Source: Chamaecrista fasciculata
Taxonomy: Eukaryota; Streptophyta; Magnoliopsida; Fabales; Fabaceae
Reading direction: 5' to 3'
Assembly: GCA_003254925.1 (NCBI GenBank)
Contig: QANZ01037829.1
Location: 193,823 to 257,822 of the forward strand
DNA: 64,000 bases
Position numbers and translations under genes: made by a program. The notes under the pieces were generated by a model. That model had not been told where the DNA came from. It ran no database searches and worked only from the letters and a program-made list of their open reading frames with translations. This document shows positions 12,614 through 28,799 of the stretch, in pieces (within the stretch, counting starts at the first letter, position 1; each line of letters opens with the position of its first letter).

Positions 12614-13410
12614 AAAACCCTTTTTTGGTCCATAATATTTTTTTATTCCATTTTGATCTTTAATGTATCATAAAATTATTAATTTGTTTTGGTCATGAAC
12701 TATTGAATGTGATTATATATATCTCATTTCAAATTTGAATGCGATGAAATTGAAGGTATGGGTTACACTTGATGTGTTATTTCTTTGTCTAGTTGAAACT
12801 GTCAACAAACGAGATAAAATCGAGCTTGAAAGTGAGTTATTCATTTCATAAAGTTGGTTATAGTTATCTCATTTATTTTAAGTTTGAATATGATGAAATT
12901 GGAGTTATGAGTCACTCTTGACAAGTTCTTTCTGTTTAGTTGGAACCAGTGACAATCGAGGTCAAATAATACTTTGAAAGTTGATATTGATGTTTTGACC
13001 AAACTCACTTTTAGAGTACTATTTGACATCGTTTGTCAATGACTCTATCTGGACAAAGAAAGAACTCATCAAGAGTAACTTGTAGCTCTGATTTTGTTGC
13101 ATTCGTACTTAAAGCTAGATATGACCAAATTCATGAAATGAGCGGCCCACTTTTAGATCTGATTTGGCCTCGTTTGCTGATGACTCTAATTGGGTAGAAA
13201 AAGAATTCATCAAATTTAACCCATGACTCTGATTTCATTGCACTCGATCTTGAACACAAAAAAGATATAGTTAGAGACCGATTATGAAATCTAATAAGGA
13301 CCAAAATAAAATTATTGGGAAACATTAAGATCAAAACGGAACAAAAAAATGTTAGAGACCAAAACAAAATTTAGAGTAAACATTAGGGACCAAAATAGAG
13401 TTTTGGCCTT
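12614..13410. repeat. Palindromic MULE-like element with tandem sub-units in each arm
   Basis: The ends are GGCCAAAACCC (left) and the inverted GAGTTTTGGCC (right), followed inwards by 'ttggtcc' and 'ggaccaaaa' words. Each arm contains about two diverged copies of a roughly 160-bp unit (GATGAAATTG...TTTAGTTG...GACAATCGAG). The right-arm copies are inverted relative to the left, so nearly the whole element can fold back. I cannot assign a clean target duplication because T-rich runs flank both ends. A related unit occurs near 63190-63340. Confidence 0.5.
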
Positions 13411-14623
13411 TTTTTTTGTCATGAAAAATGTTGACGAAACTTTTGAATGAATATAACCAAAAGCTAACAAAGTTGAGGGAACATTAACTCTATTTTACCA
13501 GGACGAAATTTTTAATGTTGACGTTACATTTTTTCTAAGTCTTTAGTAATAATTACTAACATGTAGTGGGGTTGTCTATATGAAAAGAAAAGTATGGTCT
13601 TGGTCTTCGTTTGTGTGTCTCATTTTATGGAAGACATAGCTAGTCTACTTAATTTTTCCCATTAATCTTATTCTTACGTAAGAGCTATTTGTTAGAGTTG
13701 CATTATTGTGCACGAAGAACAATATTTGCGAAGATTTCACAAAAAATATCAATAATGATATAGTACTATTATATTCATCTTAATTAAGCGAAAAAGAAGC
13801 AGAACAAGCATTAATTATGAAGATGGCCGTGCACAATATATATAACTTTGGCTGATACTTAAATGTTGTCGTTAACTTTCTCCCCATCCGAACATCAACT
13901 TTTTGACATGGACTAAAAAATGAAATTAACCTCATTCCTGTGTAGCCTAGTCTAACAAGTCACTAAGGCACTTTAGAAATTGTATTAACAAGTCACTTCT
14001 GCCACTTAACAATTAATTAATGATGAAAGTACTCCTTAATTAATTGTTCTTCCAAAGAAAGAGAGGTCCATTAGCGGTGCATCAACAAGAGTCCTTCCTC
14101 CTTAAAATACCTCAAATATATACGTTCACTCCAAAACTTTTGGCATCATGAAATCTCAAGAGCTTTGAGGGCAATCCATGTCTAAAATTATACATCAATA
14201 AAAAAAACTAATAAAGTAAAGAAAAATAAACATTTATTTTAAAATTTTCAAAATTTAATGTTTTATATTTACATAACAATGTCTTGTATGTGTTACACGT
14301 AATTTATGAAGATATACTTTATAGTAGAGTCCAAGCTCAAATTTCATAGTAATAATTATATAAGACCGAAGTTGTATGCGGTCCAAAACGATGCGATCAT
14401 TTAAGAGTCAATGAAAATATATTTAAGAAGAAGACTCTTGGGCTTTTGACCCAATAAGCACATGGTACGAAGAAGAGTTGGATGAATATGACCAACATGC
14501 AATATGTTGACCGAGAAAAAAGAAAGAATGTGGCCAACATATTTCATATATAAAATGCTAAATATAAGGATTTCTATTTTTTTTCATTTTTATACTATCC
14601 CGGAAACTTTCAACATAAATAAT
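13411..14623. other. Intergenic spacer
   Basis: AT-rich, with no gene, RNA or clear repeat boundary that I can support. Confidence 0.4.
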
Positions 14624-14635
14624 GATAAAGCAATG

Positions 14636-14800
14636 TTTTTTTTTGTCCAAGATATCCTCAGCCCGATGAGTTAAGAACTAATCCTCAGCAAATCTGAGCT
14701 CTAATCAAAGGTTTATCGCTAACCAATTACTGCATACACAAAACGGGGATCGAACCCCCGATACTTGCTTAAGTGACTTAGTGAACCAACCACTAGACTA
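14636..14800 (-). mobile_element. tRNA-derived SINE
   Basis: Read on the minus strand, the element starts at 14800. A box A-like TAGTCTAGTGGTTGG lies near its 5' end, and a box B that matches the consensus (GGTTCGATCCC, inside GGGGGTTCGATCCCCG) follows at about 14748-14760. It ends in an A run, seen as T run 14636-14644 on plus. A target duplication flanks it: GATAAAGCAATG at 14624-14635 and GATAAAACGATG at 14801-14812 (10 of 12 identical). Internal Pol III promoter, A tail and duplication together define a SINE of about 165 bp. It has no coding capacity and depends on LINE machinery. Confidence 0.8.
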
Positions 14801-14905
14801 GATAAAACGATGTTAGTTGCATAATCTTATGTACGGAATCATCAGAAAATTTTCTAGGTGTGGTTTTATATAAATTTAAGTAATTCAAGTTCAAAAATAT
14901 CAAGA

Positions 14906-15085
14906 TTAGATCCTCTAGAATTCTTGTGAAGTTAGAGAGAGAAAGGAAGAAGAGAGAGAAAATATAAAATTCATGAAATAAAAACATGTCAAATAATATT
15001 TTCTTTCTCTCTTCTTTTCTCTTCCTTTCTCTCTCTCATACTTTATAAGAACTCTAACGAAAGGAACTCTAGAGGATCCATTCTT
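14906..15085. mobile_element. Small foldback MITE
   Basis: GATCCTCTAGAATTC near the left end and GAACTCTAGAGGATCC near the right end form long inverted arms. The arms extend through GAGAGAGAAAGGAAGA and its complement around a short AT loop. AAAAATATCAAGA (14893-14905) and AAAAATATCATGA (15086-15098) flank it, 12 of 13 identical, and may be the target duplication. Superfamily not assigned. Confidence 0.55.
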
Positions 15086-15546
15086 AAAAATATCATGAAT
15101 AAAATGATATATTTTTCTCATATCTAGATTCAGATGGAATTGAGTATCAAAATAATTATTCGACTTCTGATTTTGCAAATAGTTAAATTTTATATCCAAA
15201 AGAAATATAAAATAGTTAAATTTTAATACCTTACCCCCAAATAACACGAAATCTCATTCAATCATCAGTTCATGACAAACACCGGTGAGGGATTTAAAAG
15301 AAAATAAATTCAAAAGATGGTTAACTACTGCTTCAGTAAAGATCTAAGCGCATTCAAACGCATCTTCTTATGTGTCCAATACCACAGTACAAACATTACT
15401 AGATGCTGCATTTAAAGTGATTACTTTAGACAGCAGCATCTCCATTGGCAGTTCCTTTTTATTTAAAAGCATGCATTATTCAAAAATTGAAACTACCTTT
15501 ATAGAAAAGACCAGGGAACCTACAACGCATGCAAAAAACAAGCAGC

Positions 15547-18498
<2,952 letters not shown>

Positions 18499-18768
18499 TG
18501 ATTTGTTATGGGAGAAATGGATCAGAAAGACAGGAAGAATGGTCTTTGTGAAGGGCAAAGGTGGCGTGAGAGTGAGGATATATGAGTGAGGACTAAAGAG
18601 TAAACGTGAGGGACCTCGGTATTTATTCCTGTGGAGTCCGTGAAGACGATGATGGTGACTGGTGTCCCACGACACCGTTTCACGGTTTCATCAGCTTGCC
18701 ATTTCTAGAGACACTTTTTTTTTTTCAATATATTTTTCCTTCTAGAGAGACCTTTTTAATTATTTTTT

Positions 18769-20060
18769 GGCCAAAGTGCGAATTTGGTCCTGTAACTTTG
18801 ATAAAGTTCCCAAATCAGTCCTATAACTTTTTTTGTCTCGAATTTGGTCCTGTAACTTTACCCCCGTTCCCAAATCAGTCCTATAACTTTTTTTGTCTCG
18901 TATTTGGTCCTGTATCTTTGCTTTAGGTCCTAAATCAGTCCTATATCTTTTTTTGTCTCAATTTTGGTCCCATATGTTTTGAAAACCTTCCACGTCAGTC
19001 CTTTGTCTATTTTAAATTATAGTTTAGTCCTGAAAACTTCAAGTCCCTTTCACTTTAGTCCCTGACTATCAAAATGAAAGTGAAAGAGCATCTCTGAAGA
19101 TTCTCAAACCTTATATCTTGGTCTCTAATTCATGAATTCTTCATGAAATGGAATAGAAATGCAAAAGCAACACAAATTAAAGCAAATGACAGAGGGACCA
19201 AAATCGAAAACATAGTAAATTTAAAACCCACAGGAAAATGCCCCAAACTCACCGGAAAACATACGAAAATCGCCAAGAAACTCAAGAATTCATCCAAAAA
19301 CCTCAATTCTCACTGAAATCTCACTCAAATAATCGTCCTCAAATGCTTTAAAAAAGAATTTTCGAAAATCCAAACTTTTGAGGATGGAGGTGATAGAAAA
19401 AATGTAAGGGATTTTAGAACTTCTCTCTCGGAATCACCAATTGTAAGGGAATCTTCTATCACCTCCCTCCTCAAAAGTGGATTTTCGAAAATTCTTTCTT
19501 AAAGCATTTGAGGACGATTATTTGAGAGAGATTTCAGTGAGAATTGGGGTTTTTAGATGAGTTTTTGAGTTTCTCGGCGATTTCCGTACGTTTTCCGGTG
19601 GGTTTTAAGTTTTCTAAGTTTTCAATTTTGGTCCCTCTGTCATTTGCTTTAATTTGTGTTGTTTTGTATTTCTATTCCATTTCATGAAGAATTCATGGAT
19701 TAGGGGCCAAGATGTAAGATTTGAGAATCTTTAGGGATGCTCTTTCACTTTCATTTTGATAGTCAGGGACTAAAGTGAAAGGAACTTAAAGTTTTCAGGA
19801 CTAAACTATAATTTAAAATAGACAGAGGACTAACGGTGGAAGGTTTTCAAAACATATGGGACCAAAACTGAGACAAAAAAAGATATAGGACTGATTTGGG
19901 ACTTGGAGCATAGATACAGGACCAAATACGAGACAAAAAAAGTTATAGGACTGATTTGGGAACTAGAGCAAAGTTACAGGACCAAATTCGAGACAAAAAA
20001 AATTATAGGACTGATTTGGGAACTGCATCAAAGTTACAGGACTAAATTCGCACTTTGGCC
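18769..20060. mobile_element. Palindromic MULE-like (Mutator-type) element
   Basis: GGCCAAAGTGCGAATTT at the left end is mirrored by AAATTCGCACTTTGGCC at the right. The target duplication is a perfect 9 bp, TTATTTTTT, at 18760-18768 and 20061-20069, the size made by Mutator-like elements. Almost the entire 1292 bp is one inverted repeat around a loop near 19380-19450. The outer part of each arm is an array of four units with exact 60-bp spacing (AATTTGGTCC at 18781, 18841, 18901 and, diverged, 18961; complementary units at 19861-20041). There is no transposase frame. It sits between the two MDH genes, immediately upstream of copy A. Confidence 0.85.
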
Positions 20061-20199
20061 TTATTTTTTTAATGTATTCGGGGACATCCGATATATATAA
20101 ATTGTCGTTTGAGCCAGAACTACTTTGTCTCCCTCCGTTGTAGTTTACTATTTACTATTTAAGATAAAATAATATGGGCATAGCATAAATTAAGCTATT

Positions 20200-20230
<31 letters not shown>

Positions 20231-20292
20231 TTTCTATCTATTTTTTCTATATAGAAGAGCTTTTTAAATAATTACTTCGAGTAAAAAATTTA

Positions 20293-21922
20293 GGGGAAAT
20301 TGTATTTACCTACCCTGAACTATGTATTCAATTGCAATGTCCCCTAACCTATGAAAAATAATAATTAACCCCCTAATTTATTAATTTCTTAGCAATGTCC
20401 TCCCAACCGTTAGTAACACCGTTAACTTTTTATTTTTTTTAGTCTCATATGAGTTGCACATGTTATATAAAATTATGTTACTTGACCATTTTATGAAGTA
20501 TTTATGCAACTTACAAGTAGGCAAGGCACCCGCGCGGGGCGGGGACGGGGGAGGCAGTCCCCGTCCCCGCCCCGCCAAAAAAAATTTTCCCCATCCCCGT
20601 CCCCGATCCCCGTTGTGGGGATTTTTTTCTCCCCGTCCCCGTTCCCCACTGTCCCCGCGTTCCCCGCGGGGATCCCCGCAATTTTTTTTTTTCCAAACAA
20701 ATATTACAGTTTAGTCCAAAATCATTTAAATGAAAATAATACAATTATCAACTCCAAGTCCAAACAAACAATTATCAGTTTAGTCCAAACAAATATTACA
20801 GTTTAGTCCAACAATTATCAGTTTAGAACAAACAAATATTACAGTTTAGTCCAAGGGCGCTCGACAGCGGCGAAGACGCACCCCAGCGGCGACGAACGGT
20901 CAGCGGCGTAAAACGAGCACGGCGGCGGAGCCAAACATCACGACGTAGCAGAGCAAAACAAACACAGGCGGCGGAACCAAACAACACGACGTACCAGAGC
21001 AAAACAAACACGGCAGCGGCGTAAACGAACACGGCGGTGGATCCAAACAAACACGACGAAGCAGAGCAAAACAACGCGGTGGCGGCTAGAGTGGGTTTTA
21101 CGGAATCAAAGGTGACACAAGGGCGATCGACGCGGCGGAAGACGCACCCCGGCAAAGAGGATCAGTCTGCACGACGACGGCACAAACGAACCCCTGCGAC
21201 GACACGACGGCGTATCAGTGGTACGAGAGTTTAGGAAAACGTAGCAGATCGACAAGACGGCGGCGAAGGCGCACCCCTGCGACGACGGACGGTCAGCTCG
21301 ACGGCGGCGAAGGCACCACGAAGGGGAACGGCGGGGTTTGGGAGTGAATGATGCAAAGCGGCTAGGAAACCCTAGCAGAGCACAGCAAAACGGAGGGGTT
21401 TGGGTCTTTGGGAGTGAATGATGCGAAGCGGGCAAGCGGCTAGGTTAGGACAGATAGTTGTGACTTATGTATAAATGTATAATAATCCAAGGGCCCAAAA
21501 TCAATCATCAAATTTACATCCAACGGACAAAAATTATCTATGTAATAATAATAATAATATAAAAAATATAATATATATATATATAATTCGGGGACGGGGA
21601 CTCGCGGGGCGGGGGACATACTCCCCGTCCCCGTCCCCGAACTTGCACCGGGGTCAAAAAATCCCCCATCCCCGCCCCCGCGGGGAATTTTTCCCCGCAT
21701 CTGGGGATCCCCGCGGCGGGGATCCCCGCGGGGACCCGGTTGATGGGGATTTTTTGCCATCCCTACTTACAAGGAGTTCAAGATAAAAGAGTTAACAGTG
21801 TTACAAATGGTTGGGAGGACATTGCTACAAAATTAATAGATTAGGGGTTAATTGTTCTTTTTAGATTAGGGGGTACATTGCAATTAAACACATAGTTCAG
21901 GGTGAATAAATGCAATTTCCCT
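20293..21922. mobile_element. MULE-like MITE (outer element of a nest)
   Basis: Terminal inverted repeats of about 140 bp lie at 20293-20437 and about 21776-21922 (outermost GGGGAAATTG and CAATTTCCCT; both include CCTGAACTATGT and AATGTCCTCCCAACC or complements). The 9-bp target duplication AAAAATTTA is perfect at 20284-20292 and 21923-21931. Without the inserted hAT element the original would be only about 375 bp. It is non-coding. Confidence 0.85.
20518..21765. mobile_element. GC-rich non-autonomous hAT element nested in the MULE
   Basis: The ends TAGGCAAGGCA and TGCCATCCCTA are inverted repeats starting TAGG, as in hAT elements. The 8-bp target duplication CTTACAAG is perfect at 20510-20517 and 21766-21773. 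Sub-terminal stretches are saturated with CCCCGTCCCCG words. The interior (20860-21440) is GC-rich with GGCGGCGAAG-type repeats, in sharp contrast to the AT-rich surroundings. The open frames on both strands here are low-complexity readings of these repeats, with no transposase similarity. Confidence 0.85.
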
Positions 21923-22503
21923 AAAAATTTACGTGGAAAGGGAATCCAATTATAATAAGTAACTTAATATCATTTAAAATTTAAAATTTTCTAAATATAA
22001 TTATCTGAAAACTTTACCACCGCAATTAAGTATATGACACAAATCAAATTTAAATTAGTCGAACAAGAAACATTTTTATAAACAAGCAGAGTCCAACATT
22101 CCACAATAGCAATTTTATTAAACTCAAATTTCGATTTGATAGCCAGATCAATAATATGATGACAGTGACAGGTCTCTTGGGCAATAAAAAAAAAAAAAGG
22201 AAAAAACTTAGGTAAAGTTCTTTATATCTTTTATTATAAGGTTCCTTCAATCATAAACTTGATTTACATTCTCTCTCTTTTATGATTGGTCAAGTAAAAA
22301 AGTGTGTTTAATATTCTCTCCCTACCATGATTAGTCTTACCACGTGTCAAATGTTGATCGAAAACCTTATAACAAAAATATAAGAAACAACATCTCCTAA
22401 TCCCTTGATGTTTAGCCGCCTAGGAAATTTCTTCCCTGATCCTTTATCAGAACCGGTAATTCAGTTTTCTGTTTGAAATAGAACAGGAAACTAGTAAAAA
22501 TAA

Positions 22504-22724
22504 GAGTAAACTTATAATTGAAAGATCACCGAGTTAACAATTCAATTTTTAAAAGATTAAAATGTACAATTTAATCCCTAAAAGATCAAAATAATATATA
22601 GTTTTTAATCCCTAAAAGATCAAAATGATATATTAATTAATATACTATTTTAATCTTTCGGGGATTAAATTATACATTTTAATTTTTTCAATGACCAAAT
22701 TGTCAGGTCGATAATCTTTCACTC
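22504..22724. mobile_element. Foldback MITE, GAGTAAAC family, copy 1
   Basis: It begins GAGTAAACTTATAATTG and ends with the inverted CTTTCACTC. The repeated internal words CTAAAAGATCAAAA (left) and TTTTAATCTTTCGGG (right) make the body self-complementary. A target duplication with one mismatch flanks it: TAAAAATAA at 22495-22503 and TAAATATAA at 22725-22733. Copies 2 and 3 lie in introns at 43426-43691 and 59283-59549. The 9-bp duplication suggests a MULE origin. Confidence 0.65.
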
Positions 22725-23134
22725 TAAATATAAATATCTCTCCAAATAAGAATTTAAACAATTCATCACGGTGTGAAAAACTAATAACTCTCTCAACTGG
22801 ATTCACCTCTCTCAACATAAATGTCGTTTATTTTAGTTTTGTTATCATACTCACTAGTTATAAAAAAAATTCTTCAAGTAGCATATAATTGTTTGCATGC
22901 GTAAGCATGCTTGCGCACTTCCCAGAACATATAAAATCTCGCAGAGTCACCCTACAACACTGAGGGATTGGGAAAAAACCCCAAAAGATGGACAAAAAAT
23001 GCTTAAGAATAGACCTAAGCACATTGAAATGCAACTTTCCTCTCTATCTAATGAAGTCGCATTATTCAAAACTGAAAATACTTTAATAGAAACACAAGGT
23101 GATCTGCAATGACACCAAGCAAAAATCAAGCGAT

Positions 23135-25653
<2,519 letters not shown>

Positions 25654-25799
25654 TGAATTTGGATCGGAGAAATGGAAGAGAAGGATGTGCGATTTTCTGC
25701 TTCTTGTGAACTGTGAAGAGTAAAGTTGGGTTGGGAGTGATGATAATGTGACAAAAGAGTAAACGCATTATGAGTTTATGACCTTCGCCTTTGAATTTA

Positions 25800-28142
25800 A
25801 TTATTCAGGCGGAGTCCGTGGAGCAAATTTTGCCACGCCATCAATGCTGTCCAACGACGCCGTTTTAGTCGTTTGTTAGAGAATATGCTTGATTCCTTTC
25901 CATGATCCCATCCTTGACGTGTAGTTGACGCTAATTTGATAATTGAATTGTAATTGTAATTTACCCTATTTTTTCAGTTTAAATAAATAATGCTATTTAT
26001 GTGTTTTTAAAAAGTAAATTAAATTATTTTAAATATTTGTATGGCATTGCAAAAGTTGTGATTTCAACTTATTTTCAATCAATAAAATTAACTTTTTTAC
26101 ATGAATTTCCTTAAAATATTAAAGTTATAAGTTGTTATATTTTTCTTATAAATCATGGATATACTTCATCTGTTCATTTTAACAGTACTGTAAATGAAAA
26201 TTAATTTCATTGGAAACTTAAGAGTTAAGTATGACCATAGGTACACTCAAATTTTATCACTAGATATTTAAGGCAATTGTATTTTTATATCTTGAACCCA
26301 AATTCCCAATTTTAAGTTAGAGATAAAGGTCGACAAAATTAAAATTGAAAAATCTATATTTATTTATTAAAGGTAGAAGTCCTATTTTGATGCCAATATT
26401 CCAAATTAGAGAGAGAAATTATGTTTTTGGACAAATTCAGTTAAAATCTTAATTTATTTCTTTTTTTTTTTTATGTTTTAATCCTGTTATAAAAAGAAAA
26501 TGACCTTAATATAAGAAAATAAAACTTTTGGGGGATGAAAGTTTATTTTTCCCTTTTTTTTTAACGAAAAAATGGATGGAAAACGTTTGAGGAACTAACT
26601 GTGCCAAGTTTTGGAAAACTAAGGGATTAATATGGAACGAAAAATAACTAAGGGACCAATTTAGAACATTAAACATAACTGAGGGACCAAAATAGAAATT
26701 TGGCCTTCATAAATAAGTTGAAAAGGTTAAATATAAAACTATCAAACCATAGGCGACAAGTTGAAAGGCAAGTACATGCAACTTCTTGTTATGCCGGAGA
26801 GTCCAATACATTAAATAATAGCTATTCATTCAAGTTCATTTGTGGATTAGGTAGCCACGTCAGAATTTGATGAAGATTTTAGTTGTTATGGTTGAACATG
26901 GTGGTTGAACTTGAACATGGTGCCAGCCTGCCAGCCATCTCCTCGATAGCACTATGATCATACTAAGTCCATTAATTTAGAGCCCTCTAAACTTCTTCCT
27001 CTTAAAATTCTTCCTCAGTGCAGTGTTGTTTGTTGATGACTCTTCTTTTTGAAGCTGGCGAAGAGATATAATGGCAGGCAATAGAAGTACCTACCTATAC
27101 CTTTCTTATTTAATTAAAACTCAAGGACCAAAATTTAACAAAATAAACAATGATACATGTCAATATGTGATAGTGGTACCATGAAATGGTCCTTTATATT
27201 GGAATTTGAAAGCACTAGAGCTGGCTTCCACGTGTGGTCACTGTGCATAATAGATCTTCCCTTGGCTTCTTGAAAGCTCTGCAAAACCAACCCTATAAAT
27301 AGGAGGCCCTTAATACGGGAGGATGATTTTATTGAAATTGTTAGTTAACCCAAGAATGGCCTGAAGCCTTACTTTCCAAGTTCCATGTTAACAGGACGGT
27401 TAAAAAAATGAATGGACCCTTTGACTTTGGATCAACTTCAGAGTTGACCTCTTCCTCAGTGTTTCTCTTGGAGTTGAATGCAAGTTTTTCTCTTTGGGCC
27501 TTCTAGTCTATACATGATCATATTCATATTTACCATCAAAGACTTAATAGTTAATACGAACATCCAGTTTTACTAATATTCAATTCAATTACTTGGAACA
27601 ATTTTGGATGGTGCTTTAATCTAAAACTCACTGTAAACCAGACATTCTGCTGGGAGAACAAAACTGCAGAACTTGCTAATTCATTGTATACACACTTTAT
27701 TTATCAATTATCAAATTGAAAACCACTTCACAATCAAACAGTATGCTAAGTCAGGAAAGAATATTAAATTCAATGTAAGGAACACCCCCCTCCCTTGAAA
27801 AAAGAAAGAAAAACTCACAAAAGTGTAATAATTTTCATATACATCTTCACACACCTCAGCAAAAACCCTAGAAACTTTTGGTTACCTTTCTTTCCAGAGA
27901 ACCCGAATTGAAGAAAATTGAAAATAATCTCAATCCTCCATCTCCAGCACACTAATATATCCCTTCACAACCTATTTATGGTAAATTCAGACAACTAACA
28001 CGGTAAAATTCTTTAAATTTTTACCATGAAATTCTCCAATGAACAAAGAAAAACATATAAAGAAATGTTTTTGATAAACTATATATTACTATTGGAGAAT
28101 ATGATAGTAAAAAGTTAAAAAATTTTAGCTGGAATCAGTTGT
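25800..28142. other. Intergenic region between MDH copy B and the DUF761 gene
   Basis: No gene recognised. Around 26590-26710 there are GGGACCAAAATAG-type words ending in a TTTGGCC terminus, like one end of a MULE-like palindrome, but I cannot find its partner. The remainder is AT-rich spacer and the 3' flank of the next gene. Confidence 0.4.
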
Positions 28143-28748
28143 TCAGGAACCTCTTGCAAGCCTTTCTTGGAATTCAAGCATGGACCTCTCTTTTTGGAGC
28201 TTCATATCTTCACGAAACTTGGAGATGAATTCCTCAGCCTTCTGATCCACCTGCAACTGTGGTGACTTAGCCACCACAACCTTCCATGCATCCTCTATAG
28301 TATTCAACTCACTATTTCTCTCTCCTCCTCCTTCATCCACACCCTTATTTCTCATCATTACTGCTCTTTTTCTTGTGGTTTCCCCTTTAGTCACAGAAAG
28401 TGACACAGAAGAAGAGGAAGAAGAAGATGAAGCAGCAGCAGAAGGAGGAGGAGGCTCTGAAAAGAGGTCATCTATACGTATGGCACTGATGTTCTTTCTG
28501 TGAACATGGTGATAAGAAGAGGAAGAGTAATAGTAATTGTAAGGTCTAGTGGGGAGAGAACGAGGATGGCGAGTTTTGGAGGAGATGAAATGGCGTAAGG
28601 AATGGAAAGTGGAAACAAGGCGTTGAATGGTGGTTCTGAAGGCTTTGGGGATGTTGAGTTTCTGAACTTTGGATTGTACAGTGTTGGAGAAGCTCCTCCA
28701 TGCTTTCTTTGCTGGTTGAAGCTTCTTTGTTAGCCTTAGGCGAGACAT
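28143..28748 (-). CDS. DUF761 domain protein, single exon
   Basis: An uninterrupted frame encodes 201 residues from MSRLRLTKKL. An in-frame ATG 10 codons upstream (28778) would give 211, but MSRLRLTKK is the more usual kind of start in this family. The N-terminal third is basic and helical (KAWRSFSNTVQSKVQKL). The middle is a low-complexity serine- and tyrosine-rich linker with a poly-serine run. The C-terminus holds the DUF761 signature VDQKAEEFISKFREDMKLQ and then ERLARGS. DUF761 proteins are plant-specific and often small; some are linked to stress and growth, but no biochemical activity is established. There are no membrane segments or signal peptide. It lies between MDH copy B and RPC8, all three on minus. 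Confidence 0.85.
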   Translation of the reverse strand: MSRLRLTKKLQPAKKAWRSFSNTVQSKVQKLNIPKAFRTTIQRLVSTFHSLRHFISSKTRHPRSLPTRPYNYYYSSSSYHHVHRKNISAIRIDDLFSEPPPPSAAASSSSSSSSVSLSVTKGETTRKRAVMMRNKGVDEGGGERNSELNTIEDAWKVVVAKSPQLQVDQKAEEFISKFREDMKLQKERSMLEFQERLARGS

Positions 28749-28799
28749 CAACCTTTGGTTTCTATGAATATGAATCAATGAATTATGAATGAAGCTTAA

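Noticed and set aside
20454-21786. Several overlapping open frames with Pro/Arg/Gly-rich products
   Set aside because: They are translations of CCCCGTCCCCG repeats within the nested hAT element on both strands, with no conserved domain.
26590-26715. Complete MULE-like element near 26.6 kb
   Set aside because: Only one GGGACCAAAATAG...TTTGGCC end is visible; no partner terminus or target duplication was found.
28389-28445. TCT/TCC-type trinucleotide run as a microsatellite of its own
   Set aside because: It encodes the poly-serine linker of the DUF761 protein and keeps the reading frame, so it is part of the gene.
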